Shown: piece by piece, positions 22,660 through 32,613 of the stretch
Position numbering within the stretch: position 1 is the stretch's first letter
How the letters are laid out: every line of letters begins with the position of its first letter
DNA from: Oreohelix idahoensis
Lineage: Eukaryota > Mollusca > Gastropoda > Stylommatophora > Oreohelicidae
Assembly: GCA_024509875.1 (NCBI GenBank)
Contig: JAMPIV010008058.1
Coordinates: forward strand, 193,501-257,500
DNA: 64,000 nt
Direction: 5' to 3'
Translations under genes and position numbers: made by a program
Notes under the pieces: model-generated
Seen by the model: only the letters and a program-made list of their open reading frames with translations
Database searches by the model: none
What the model was told of the DNA's origin: nothing

Positions 22660-25110
22660 TCAGACAAAGGTGTGAAAAGTGTTGAGACCGGCTGGTTTTA
22701 GACACCCCATGCGGTGGATAAGACGGTTCTCAAGCTGTTCTCGGCTGGCAGTGTCAGAGGAGCAGGATCGGATCGCTGTGACCTGGATGTCGATGGGACC
22801 ATGGTGGTCAGGACCATTGAAGTGTATAGCAACTGGTGTTGACTTTTGCTGAGCGATGTCATTTAAGTGCTGGCTGAATCTGTCCCCAAGTCGTTTGCCT
22901 GTTTGGCCAATATAGGTTTTGCAGCAACGTTTACATATGATCGTATAAATGACATTGCGCGATTCACACGTGAAGCTACTAGTGATGGTGTACGTAGCCT
23001 TAGGAAAGGACACCTTCTGGGTTGAGATGACATACTTGCACGTGTTGCATCGTGTCCGACCACAGGGTAGTGTGCCAAAGTGAGTGGCATTCTCCTTTGG
23101 GAGACGGCTGTGAACAAGAAGATCCTTCAAGTTCTTGTCACGTCTATATGCCACCAAAGGTGCTTCACTGAATACTTTTTGGGTCAGAGGCTCTGCTTGG
23201 AGGATAGGGAGGTGGCGGAAAAGGATCTGTTTGACAGTAGTACTGTGAGGGTGATGGGTCAAGATTAATTTGACTCTATCCGAAGTGGATTTATGGTGAG
23301 GTTTGAGGGCCTCCAGACGAGAGATGGGGAGCACACGTTGGAGAGCAGAGGTGAGAACATGTTCTGGATAAAGTCTGTTACGGAAAAAATCCAACATCTC
23401 ATTTGCTCGTAAGTGGAAGTCATCGTCGTCTTGGCATAAACGGCGGAGGCGGAGAAGTTGTGAAAAAGGAAGGGAGTCACGACAAGCCCGAGGATGAGAA
23501 GAGGTATACAGGAGGTAGCTGTGGGCATCTGTCGGCTTGTAGTATACTGAGGTATTAAGGCCGGAGGGCGTGATAGAAATAGTAATGTCAAGGAAGTTGA
23601 CAGATACTGTGGAGACGAGGGAGGTGAACTTGATGGTGGGGTGAAAGTGGTTCACAAAGTCGATGAAGCGGTGTAAATCAGTCTCAGACATATCTGTGAG
23701 ACCTATGCCATCATCGATATATCTGCGGTAAAACCCAGGGAAAGGACCGGAGTATTGTTGCCATATCTGATGCTCCAAGTGGCCCATGAATAGGCAGGCA
23801 TAGCTGGGACCCATCTTCGTTCCCATGGCAACACCGCTAATTTGGTCAAAAAACTGACCATTGAATTCAAAGGAATTCAGTTGAAGGACCAGTTCAGCAA
23901 GACGGAGAAGAGTGACAGTGGATATAGAAGGGCAAGTGCGTTGGTCCAGAAAAAACTGAAGAGCTCGGAGACCATCAGAGTGGGGAATAGAGGTATACAG
24001 AGAGCAGACGTCCAGCAAGAAAAGACGGTAGGAGCGGTCTGCTGGGAGTCGGATAGAGGAGAAAGTTGTAAGAGCGTGATTGGTGTCTTTGATGAAGGAG
24101 GGAAGATTCACAACGATAGGCTGGAAAATGCTATCGAGAAAGTCAGAAATGTGTTCAGTAGGACAAGAACAGGCTGAGACAATAGGTCTTCCAGGGTTTT
24201 CGATCTTGTGAATTTTGGGGAGCATGTAGAATACAGGCTTGCCCAAAGAGCTGTCATGAATCCTGAGATGAGATGCTTCGGGAGGAAGATCATTACTAGT
24301 GATAAGCTGTTAAATCGTGTTGTGTACAATGCGATTGTTAGAGACAGTCGCATCGCTGGTCCTGGACCTGTAAAAAGAGCCATTGGTCAACTGGTTTTTA
24401 CCTTCACTTAGGTACAAGTCCTTCTGCCAGACGACAATGGCTCCTCCCTTGTCAGCCGGTTTGATGACAATGTCGTCTCTACGGCGAAGAAGGGAGAGAG
24501 CACCAGACTCCGCCGAAGTGAGATTGGAATAATGCAATCTACGAGGGCGGAGCTGCTGAATGTCATGGATGGTGTTCTTGATATACAGGTCCAGGGCATG
24601 AGAGGCTCCAGGTTTAGGTGTAAAGGGAGGTTTAGTAGAGTCAGAAAAGCGTGCGAAGATGTCGGATTCAGCCTGAGACTGCGGAGTGCTGTCTTTCTCT
24701 CTAAAATGGAGCTTCAGCCTCATGCGACGGTGAAACCGATGAACATCCTGGAGGAGATTGTATTGGTCTAGGGTCGGACGAAGAGGAACAAATTTTAGGC
24801 CCTTACTAAGAACAGAGCGCTCTCCCTCAGAGAGGGGTAGATCTGGGGGGATGCAGACTACCTGAGTGCATGATGGAGTGGAGGATGGAGGGGTAGCTAT
24901 GGGGGTAGGGATGAGACGGGATAGTTTATGGTGTTTAGACGTGGAAAGGAACTCATGCAGCTGCCGGTTCAGTGTGTGGATAGTGGTGCGTATCATAGAA
25001 TAGAAAGGGAAGTTGTTGGAGGTGAGACAACGTAAGCGAAGCAGAAGCTGGGTCTGTTGGGCACTAAGGTCTGATAAAAGGCGGGAGTGACTGGCGGCCA
25101 CTACGCGCAT
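22660..25110 (-). pseudogene. Penelope-like element RT with GIY-YIG endonuclease, one stop codon
   Basis: The frame starts at 25110 and meets a TAA at 24310-24312. It then continues in the same frame (the next Met is at 24246) down to 22660, so a single stop splits an ORF of about 816 codons. Before the stop: the N-terminal PLE region ending in DDIVIKPADKGGAIVVW. After it: the RT core (KPVFYMLPKIHK, the Asp of FLLDVCSLYTSIP, GVAMGTKMGPSYA, catalytic YRRYIDDGIG); a linker; a Cys cluster CGRTRCNTC; and a GIY-YIG nuclease with VIYTIICKRCCKTYIGQTG, an Arg in GDRFSQH, and the terminal Glu region. PLEs insert by target-primed reverse transcription with GIY-YIG instead of EEP endonuclease. Apart from the stop the copy looks well preserved. 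A readthrough or sequencing error is possible. Confidence 0.9.
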
Positions 25111-25274
25111 ACGTTGAAAGCCACATCTGGTCTCAATTCGTTGTAGGAGACGTTGTTCCCTAGGATTGAGTGTACCAGCAGATGGATGAAAATTGGAAGA
25201 AAATCCATTAGGAAGAATTTTGTGGTGGAGGCAGGTAAAAAAGATGCATAATAATTATGATGTCGCGAAATAGA

Positions 25275-25275
25275 T

Positions 25276-25335
<60 letters not shown>
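25275..25335. repeat. (GA)n microsatellite
   Basis: An uninterrupted AG dinucleotide run of about 60 bases, just upstream of the Penelope-like coding region. Confidence 0.95.
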
Positions 25336-25339
<4 letters not shown>

Positions 25340-25559
25340 AGACAAAGCGAGAGAGACAGACATAGACAGTGAAAGACGTAGTAGTAGAAAAATGAACATC
25401 TTTATGATCCAATATATACTTCCTTATTCATATTTTATGGCTTGAACAAGCACAGTTCAAAATGTCGTATTTCTTTAAGTAATTTGTAATTATTGCTTTA
25501 ATCTATTCACATTTTTTTTTTCAGTCTTCAGTTTGAGTATTACTTCCCCTTTCTTTGTC

Positions 25560-25788
25560 GAGTCTATCTGCCTTCTCGCTACACGAAATACGACTTATGA
25601 TGGATGTGTACAGGGTCAGCTGCCTCGAAGACGTAGGTATTGATGGAAACGACATCACCATACTCAACAACCTTTACTAGGAACAAACTGCTACAGTAAG
25701 ACCTGGCAGGAATTACTCACCATGTATAGACATAAAAAGAGGTATGAGACAAGGTTGCGTACTGTTCCCCTGCCTATTTAATACATAC
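25560..25788 (+). pseudogene. Relic LINE, RT fragment left of the gypsy array
   Basis: Translation in the plus direction gives LEDVGIDGNDITILNNLY and then IKRGMRQGCVLFPCLFN, the RT block 4 motif (normally GVRQGCxLSPxLFN). It stops abruptly at the CATAC flanking LTR1. The matching downstream part (YADNTILLAES) starts right after the array at 50646. This is an older LINE, already carrying stops, that was split by the gypsy insertion. Confidence 0.8.
25784..25788. repeat. Target site duplication CATAC, left
   Basis: Matches 50641-50645 on the other side of the whole array. 5 bp is within the usual range for gypsy integrases. Confidence 0.8.
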
Positions 25789-27343
25789 TTTCGTGAAACA
25801 TTCTAAATCCACATATATAAATTAAAAGGTAAATGTAAACCCTAACAAATAAATTCTATAAAAGGAAAGAAGAATGGTAAAGAACAGTGCTGTCACAATG
25901 ACGGTACTCGAGATCCCCCTTTTTTATGCTCCGTCTGCAAAATTGTAACGCTTTCACGTTGATAGTAAGCCTACTGCATCATACACGCGTTTCCACAACA
26001 CAATAAAACGGGTACTGCAGTTCTAAGAAAAACCTTGAGATACGCAAGCTGATTAATGACCTACATTAATACTAACATTAATTACACTACGTTAACATAA
26101 AGGGACGGACAGATGGACTTAGGATAGAAAGAAGGGAGGGCTGATCGGAGGAACACATGCAACACTAAACACGCGTCTCGTGATATTAATGCCACCCCTA
26201 ACAAGCGTAAGGCCAGACGCAATACTTTTTTTCAGATGGACAGTGATAAAAAACACTACAACTACGAGAGTATGTTTAAAAACCTGAAAAATGCTTATTG
26301 GGAAACATGACATTCTACTGTTTTATGTCCGAAATCCTGACATTAGTATGACAGTACAGCAGACACCCTAAAAGTTTGGAAGTGAGGAGGTGGTAACAGC
26401 ACGACTATCCTGGAAAATACATATTTTGAACGCCGCCACTTAGCCCCATAAAACTTATATATTTGGGTTCCTTAGGACTTGCTGACAAAGAATATGTTAA
26501 GTGTTATGCAAATAGTCTAGGAATTAATAAGTTATAGCCTAAATAAAATAGTGGTGCTGTCAGACAACACCAAAATCAGAATCGCTCAGTGGCAGATTTT
26601 TAAACCACCATTGTACGGGAAATAGGTCCCCATGTTACCTCCTATTTGATTGGATAGAAATAAATGTAAGGCTAAACACGATTAGTCGGACTATAAATAC
26701 TATCTTTCGTTGTTAGGGGAGACGGATGGAAGAGTACTTTTTTTCAAACGCTTGGGTAAACATGGCACGATTGGTTAGACCCGTCAATATAGTCACTTAG
26801 ACGCGTCAGTTCAACACCAGATTTTCAAAAATACTTTCTAAAGCAACAGTGCGTTGAGAATCAGCTTATATTTTTCTAAATAAAAGCCTGAGACAGAGGC
26901 AGATCGGAATTTGTGCCATAATTTGTGCCATTATTCTTCACCAGTCAACGTATCCGTTTATTATTTCCATGAATTGTGGGACTGTGGTCCTAAAGTTATT
27001 GAGCAGCACCTGGTCAGAGCTTTGCTGAATCCAGAGGCGGACAGCATACTCCTTGGTCCATATAGCAAACAGTGAGGTGTCTCCAGAACACAGGGGAGCA
27101 ATCGAGCAGAGGAGTCTTTTCCTGCCGCCATCATGAAAGATAAGCCTATGTGGACAGCGGAGCTCAACATTATGAAACCCCATCTTAAACTGACATTGTA
27201 TAAAATTAAGAGGGGAAATTAATTGTTTTAATGCCAGGAACTGAGAACATCTCCAATACTAGTTCCAACAGAAACAAACACTTGAAGTCATGATGACAAA
27301 TAACAACCTATCTTGAAATACAAAACCAGTATTACCTCATAGT

Positions 27344-30300
27344 CGTAGAAGGCGACTAAGGAGGGTTGGGCATGGGGCCGGTTACCCCATCCTGTAAAAA
27401 AAAATTTAAATCACAAAAAACTTCAACAAATATGGACAAGTCAAATAAAGAAAATAAAACACAGCCATCCAAGACAGGGGAAGGTCCTCTCGCGGGGAGG
27501 CGTATGATGCAACACAGAGAAAGCCGAAAGGAGTCTGTGTTGCTGACTAACCTTCTTTCTTCTAGGAGAACTTCCAGATTTGGCACCTGGAATGTTCGGA
27601 CATTGAACGAACAAGGGAAAGTGGCACAAGTAGCAGCAGAAATGAGGGAATACAAAATCGAGGTTCTGGGAATGTGTGAAGCAAAGTGGAAGGGGGTAGA
27701 CAGGAAGAAACTCATCACAGGTGAATTGGTGCTGTCCTCAGGACACGAAGACGAAAGTTCACACCACAGTGAAGGGGTAGCTCTTATGTTATCTAAAGAA
27801 GCACAGAAAGCACTCATTGAATGGGAAGCTGTGGGACCCAGAATAATAACAGCTATTTTCAAAACAGCTAAAAAGAAAATTCATGTCAATGTCATCCAAT
27901 GTTATGCACCAACTAATGACAAAGAAGAGTCTGTGAAAGAAGCATTTTATACTAAACTACAGGAAATTATGGATAAAGTAAAAAGAAGAGACATCACAAT
28001 TTTGATGGGTGACATGAATGCAAAGATAGGTACAGTCAATACCGGATTTGAAGAAGTCATGGGAAAACATGGGCTAGGAGTAATGAATGAAAATGGAGAA
28101 CTATTCGCAAACTTCTGTGCTTCAAATCAACTGGCTATAGGAGGAAGCATGTTTCCACATAAGAGAATACACAAGGCAACATGGATATCACCAGACCATA
28201 GAACAGAAAATCAGATCGATCATATATGCATAAAGAAGAAGTTTAGATCATCATTGCAGGATGTAAAGGTATATAGAGGAGCAGATGTGGCATCAGATCA
28301 CCATCTTCTGATAGCCAAAGTAAAAATGAAACTCAAGAGATATGCAACAATGCAAAATTATAGACAACAGTTTAATGTAGGACAGCTAAGAAATCAAGAA
28401 ACAAGAGACAAATTTGCGGTCACAGTATCCAACAAATTCCAAGTGCTCCAACAGTTGGAAGACATAGAGAATACAGAAGACTATTGGCAGCAGGTCAAAA
28501 CGGTATGGAAGGAGACATGTGAAGAAATACTGGGGAAAAGGGAAAGACAACAAAAAGCATGGATAACAACAGAAACCATCAATAAGATAAAAGATAGAAA
28601 AAACAAGAAAGCAGAGTTAAACACAAGCAAAACCAGAAGTTCCAAAGCCAAGGCTCAAGAGGTGTACACAGAAGCAAACAAAGAAGTAAAAATAAGTATC
28701 AAAAGAGACAAGAGGAAGTATATTGAGGAGTTGGCAAGAGAGGCAGAAGATGCTGCAGCCAAACGAAATATGAGAGAACTGTATAGCAGCACAAAGAAGC
28801 TAACAGGGAAACACAAGCAAACAAGTTGCCTCATAAAAGATAAGAATGGGAAACTGCTCAGCAATATACAAGAGCAAATGAAGAGGTGGACAGAATATTT
28901 TGGGGACCTTCTCAATAGACCAGCTCCACAAAACCCGCCGGACATCCAGCCAGCAGAAGAAGAGCTACAAATTAACGGTGAAAGACCAACGAAAGAAGAA
29001 GTAAAGAAAGCCATAAAGCTTCTAAGAGATGGAAAAGCGTCTGGACCTGATGGCATTCCAGCAGAGGCCATCAAAGCAGATATCGACACGGCTACAGAGA
29101 TGTTATATAAATTACTTGGTAAAGTCTGGGAAAAAGAAGAGATACCAGCAGAATGGAAGGAAGGATATCTGGTTAAGTTGCCTAAGAAGGGAAATCTACA
29201 AGAGTGCACAAATTATAGAGGAATAATGTTACTATCAGTGCCAGGAAAGGTATTGAACAGGATTATCCTTGAGAGATTAAAGGAGTCCATAGACAAGAAA
29301 TTGAGAGATGAACAAGCAGGTTTTCGACAAAACAGATCATGTACAGACCAGATAGCCACTTTGAGAATAATAGTTGAACAAAGTCTGGAATGGAATTCAC
29401 CACTATACATCGGATTTGTGGACTACGAAAAAGCATTTGACAGTGTGGACAGAGAATCACTTTGGAAATTGATGAGGCATTATGGAGTTCCCCTGAAGAT
29501 CATTAATTTAATAAAGAAAACCTATGAAGACATGACGTGCAGAGTTCTTCATGAAGGACAGCTTACAGAACCATTTGGGATAAGAACAGGAGTGCGACAG
29601 GGATGCCTCTTGTCTCCATTTCTTTTCTTGCTGGCAATAGATTGGGTTATGAGATCATCGACAACACACAACAGAAATGGAATCCAGTGGACTCTGACTA
29701 AGCAGTTGGATGATCTGGATTTTGCTGATGATTTGGCTCTCCTGTCCCATAACCGTAATCAGATGCAGGACAAATTGAAAACACTCGATGAGAGGTCACA
29801 GCATTTGGGTCTGAAAATACACAGGGAAAAGACAAAAATAATGCGAATAAATGCAGGTAATGAAAACAGGGTTGAACTTGAAGAAACGCCAATACAAGAT
29901 GTAGAATCATACACATATCTTGGCAGTAATATAGATAAAGTTGGAGGGACAGACAGCGATATCAAAATAAGAATACAAAAAGCAAGAGGAGCTTTCATTG
30001 CATTGGGAAATATATGGAGATCAAGAGAAATAGGATCCAACACGAAAATAAGAATCTTCAACTCAAATGTGAAGTCAGTCCTATTGTATGGCTCGGAGAC
30101 ATGGAGAACAACAAAGACAACAACCAAAAAGCTACAGACTTTCATAAATGGGTGCTTGCGTAGAATAGAGGGATTAAAATGGTATGACAAGGTTACCAAT
30201 GTGGAACTGATGACAAGAACTGGACAAGTGCCAGTGGAACAAGAGATGAGAAGAAGACGATGGCGATGGATAGGACACACAATGAGGAAACCTGTTGATA

Positions 30301-30507
30301 GCATTACAAGGCAGTCCTTGTTCTGGAACCCTCAGGGCAAGAGAGGCAGAGGAAGACCAAGAAGTACATGGAGAAGAGAGTTGGAAACAGAGGTGAAAAT
30401 GATGAGGAGAACATGGAAAGAACTTGAGATGATGGCACGTGACAGGAGGACTTGGCATGTGTTTGTTGAAGGCCTATGCTCCTTTGGGAGTGGAGGGTTA
30501 TGAATGA
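27344..30507 (+). mobile_element. Full-length RTE-like LINE, copy 1
   Basis: 3164 bp, flanked by a 13-bp duplication ATTACCTCATAGT at 27331-27343 and 30508-30520. The empty site survives in LTR3 (46467-46493), so both ends are exact. It begins cgtagaaggcgactaag, has only a 22-base 5' leader before its first Met and practically no 3' UTR: the stop lies within gggttatgaatga. The short tail of atga units fits RTE-type elements. Confidence 0.93.
27366..30503 (+). CDS. RTE-like LINE endonuclease/RT, copy 1, intact
   Basis: 1045 residues without a stop. The EEP endonuclease lies at about 70-330: GTWNVRTLN, EAKWKG, IQCYAPT, MGDMNAKIG, NQIDHI and SDHHLLI give the metal- and phosphate-binding residues. 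RT at about 540-800 has GKASGPDGIPAE, AGFRQNRSCTDQI, VDYEKAFDSVD, GVRQGCLLSPFLF and the catalytic FADDLALL. The C-terminal part has LLYGSETW, RRRRWRWIGH, GKRGRGRPRSTWRREL and WHVFVEGLCSFGSGG. The protein is expected to bind its own RNA, nick DNA and prime reverse transcription at the nick. It differs from copy 2 by a single residue that I can see (Ser versus Pro at 16). It is potentially active. The true start could also be the Met at residue 3. Confidence 0.93.
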   Translation: MGMGPVTPSCKKKFKSQKTSTNMDKSNKENKTQPSKTGEGPLAGRRMMQHRESRKESVLLTNLLSSRRTSRFGTWNVRTLNEQGKVAQVAAEMREYKIEVLGMCEAKWKGVDRKKLITGELVLSSGHEDESSHHSEGVALMLSKEAQKALIEWEAVGPRIITAIFKTAKKKIHVNVIQCYAPTNDKEESVKEAFYTKLQEIMDKVKRRDITILMGDMNAKIGTVNTGFEEVMGKHGLGVMNENGELFANFCASNQLAIGGSMFPHKRIHKATWISPDHRTENQIDHICIKKKFRSSLQDVKVYRGADVASDHHLLIAKVKMKLKRYATMQNYRQQFNVGQLRNQETRDKFAVTVSNKFQVLQQLEDIENTEDYWQQVKTVWKETCEEILGKRERQQKAWITTETINKIKDRKNKKAELNTSKTRSSKAKAQEVYTEANKEVKISIKRDKRKYIEELAREAEDAAAKRNMRELYSSTKKLTGKHKQTSCLIKDKNGKLLSNIQEQMKRWTEYFGDLLNRPAPQNPPDIQPAEEELQINGERPTKEEVKKAIKLLRDGKASGPDGIPAEAIKADIDTATEMLYKLLGKVWEKEEIPAEWKEGYLVKLPKKGNLQECTNYRGIMLLSVPGKVLNRIILERLKESIDKKLRDEQAGFRQNRSCTDQIATLRIIVEQSLEWNSPLYIGFVDYEKAFDSVDRESLWKLMRHYGVPLKIINLIKKTYEDMTCRVLHEGQLTEPFGIRTGVRQGCLLSPFLFLLAIDWVMRSSTTHNRNGIQWTLTKQLDDLDFADDLALLSHNRNQMQDKLKTLDERSQHLGLKIHREKTKIMRINAGNENRVELEETPIQDVESYTYLGSNIDKVGGTDSDIKIRIQKARGAFIALGNIWRSREIGSNTKIRIFNSNVKSVLLYGSETWRTTKTTTKKLQTFINGCLRRIEGLKWYDKVTNVELMTRTGQVPVEQEMRRRRWRWIGHTMRKPVDSITRQSLFWNPQGKRGRGRPRSTWRRELETEVKMMRRTWKELEMMARDRRTWHVFVEGLCSFGSGGL

Positions 30508-31024
30508 ATTACCTCATAGTACTACTACACAACTGACCCACATAGTAGAATACTAATAAAATATGTCACTACACGATTCATATTTATAAATTATGTACAT
30601 ATAAATTTTGATTACATTTTATTATGATTCCTGGTTCACTGTGTAGTTGAATCAGGATCTCTATTAGTGAAAGTACTTAATACATATATATATATTTGAA
30701 AATTTACCAGTGACTCATTTAAGATAGTCTCATAGAGTGTTACATGTATGTGAGTGTCACAATGTTGTCACGTGTGGTGGAATAAATTAAATTGTTTATT
30801 TGTCTGTTATTGTTGTGACTTACACTTCATCATTTACATAACCCTAGACATTCAACGTAGTCATCACAATATTCCAGAATATTTCTGACTGAGGTATAAA
30901 TATGTGGTAGCAAGTAAGGTCACCTGTAATACACTACACTTATTAGATACAGATACCTTCACAGCTGATCTCAGTCAGTACACTAAGTCCACTATAAATA
31001 TTTATAACATCCCATTTTACCACA

Positions 31025-31060
31025 TATATTGGGGTCCTGTCCGGGATTTTGAATCTTTCC
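31025..31060 (+). promoter_or_regulatory. Candidate primer-binding site, internal region 1
   Basis: Right after the LTR1 end comes tatat and then tggggtcctgtccgggat (from 31030). It starts with TGG, the complement of a tRNA CCA end, and continues with a sequence that could pair with an acceptor and T-arm strand. The tRNA is not identified. The same sequence stands at 40598 after LTR2. Confidence 0.55.
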
Positions 31061-31227
31061 CTATTATAAATATTGGAGGTAATTCACTTCAGGGAATAAT
31101 ACAATTTAAAAGGGATCCTTGGGTGAAAATAAATAAGGTTGAGCTCTCAGTGCCTGTGTTGTCCTGAGTTAATTAGTCATAGATAAAATTGTTTAGTTAA
31201 ATATTTTAGACATTTACCTGGTAGAAA

Positions 31228-32595
31228 ATGGCGGACCTGGCCAAATTTCGATCTGCTGCTGTACAGACTGCAAAAGAGTTAGGAATGGACGGGCAAATTA
31301 TGATTACTTATGTCACTGCTGAATGTGACAAATATATTGAACGGGAAGAAAGAAGATTAGAAAAAGAGGCCGAAAGAAAATTAGAATCTGAAAGGTTGGC
31401 CGAAGATAAGAGGTTAGAGGCTGAAAAGGAAATTAAGAAGTTACAATTTGAGGCTGAGGCTGAGACTAAGAGGCTGCAGATTGAGGCTGAGGCTAAAGCA
31501 TTGGAGGCAGAACGAGAAGACAAAAGATTAGCTGCAGAAAGGGAAGAGAAGAAATTAGCTGCAGAAAGGGAAGAGAAGAAATTAGCTGCAGAAAGGGAAG
31601 AGAAGAAATTAGCTGCAGAAAGGGAAGAGAAGAAATTAGCTGCAGAAAGGGAAGACAAGAGATTAGCTGCAGAAAGGGAAGCAGAAAGAGAGGATAAGAG
31701 ATTACAAAGGGAACATGAGTTACGACTAAGGGAGTTTGAGTTTCAAGGCCATGCTCCTGAAAATGGTGCCAGTCCATTTGCCTCTGATGCCACTGCTAGT
31801 CAGGGAGCCTCAACCTCAGCTATGAATTTTCATTTAGATCATTTTGTTGAGAAAGACGATGATATTGAGAGCTATCTAAATAGATATGAACTATTAGCTA
31901 CCACGTATGGGTTAGAGAGAGAAAGGTGGAGCTTAAAGTTATCTCAAGGGCTTCGTGGGGCAGCTTATGAAGTTTTTGCCAAAATGAGCAGAGGTGATCA
32001 AGAAAATTATGACATGCTAAAGCAGGCTCTTTTGTTAAGATATGAAAAGAACGCAGAATTTTATAGGAAAAAATTTAGGAATGCTAAACTACTGTCAGGT
32101 GAAACCTATCACCAGTTCTCTGCACGGTTAGAGACATACTTGGAGAAATGGACTTCTCTGGGGAAAACCCAAGATCTTAAGGAAATGGTCCTTATAGAAC
32201 AATTAAGAGAGTCCATGGCTCCAGACCTGAGAAAGTTTCTCATGGAACAAGGTGCAGAGAGGCTGGGTGAGTTGCTAAATGTTGCTGAAAGGTATCAAGC
32301 AGCTCAGGCAGAGGTATCAGGTAATAAAAAGAAACAGGTAGAAAATTTTAGGGCACCACAGAACTTTAATAAATTTGATCCTAGAGATCAAAACAAAGGT
32401 AAGCACCAATTTGATAGGCCACGGTATGACAATAAAAATAAAACCCCACAATTCGATGAAAGGAAATATGATGAAAGAAAATCTTTCAACCAAGGAAAAA
32501 GGTGGTGTAAGAATTGTCAGATGGACAATCATGACACTGACCGTTGCAGAAGGAAACCTGTGTATATGGCAACCCTTCAGGTCAGGTCGACCTGA
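31228..32595 (+). CDS. Gag of the second Gmr1-like gypsy family, copy 1
   Basis: 455 residues. About 35-165 is a charged coiled coil with four to five near-perfect EREEKKLAA repeats encoded by tandem 24-bp units. About 195-375 is capsid-like; its C-terminal part (YHQFSARLETYLEKW, MVLIEQLRESMAP, LGELLNVAERY) looks like the vertebrate SCAN fold. A CCHC zinc knuckle, CKNCQMDNHDTDRC (CX2CX4HX4C), lies near 428-441. The organisation matches the Gag part of the element at 590-9742, but the sequences are clearly different families. The frame ends soon after the knuckle. The expected protease frame does not follow. Confidence 0.85.
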   Translation: MADLAKFRSAAVQTAKELGMDGQIMITYVTAECDKYIEREERRLEKEAERKLESERLAEDKRLEAEKEIKKLQFEAEAETKRLQIEAEAKALEAEREDKRLAAEREEKKLAAEREEKKLAAEREEKKLAAEREEKKLAAEREDKRLAAEREAEREDKRLQREHELRLREFEFQGHAPENGASPFASDATASQGASTSAMNFHLDHFVEKDDDIESYLNRYELLATTYGLERERWSLKLSQGLRGAAYEVFAKMSRGDQENYDMLKQALLLRYEKNAEFYRKKFRNAKLLSGETYHQFSARLETYLEKWTSLGKTQDLKEMVLIEQLRESMAPDLRKFLMEQGAERLGELLNVAERYQAAQAEVSGNKKKQVENFRAPQNFNKFDPRDQNKGKHQFDRPRYDNKNKTPQFDERKYDERKSFNQGKRWCKNCQMDNHDTDRCRRKPVYMATLQVRST

Positions 32596-32613
32596 AGACA
32601 GGAGGAGGATATT

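Larger units (their letters stand above)
25789..31024 (+). repeat. LTR1 of the gypsy array, with RTE insertion
   Basis: About 2.06 kb of LTR interrupted at 27344 by the LINE. Against LTR2 and LTR3 it has private changes such as aaaccc (25838), an extra T in two T-runs, ggactata (near 26689) and cgttgtta (near 26710). It ends ttttaccaca directly before the primer-binding region. Confidence 0.9.

Noticed and set aside
26938..27183. 81-codon minus frame repeated at 36507 and 46075
   Set aside because: It is present three times only because it lies in the three LTR copies; no protein motif and an overlapping second frame, so likely chance.
28655..29209. 184-codon minus frame, repeated at 38224
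   Set aside because: Antisense shadow of the intact LINE protein.
30904..31167. 87-codon frame crossing the LTR end, repeated at 40472
   Set aside because: It spans the LTR/primer-binding-site junction, which is non-coding in such elements.
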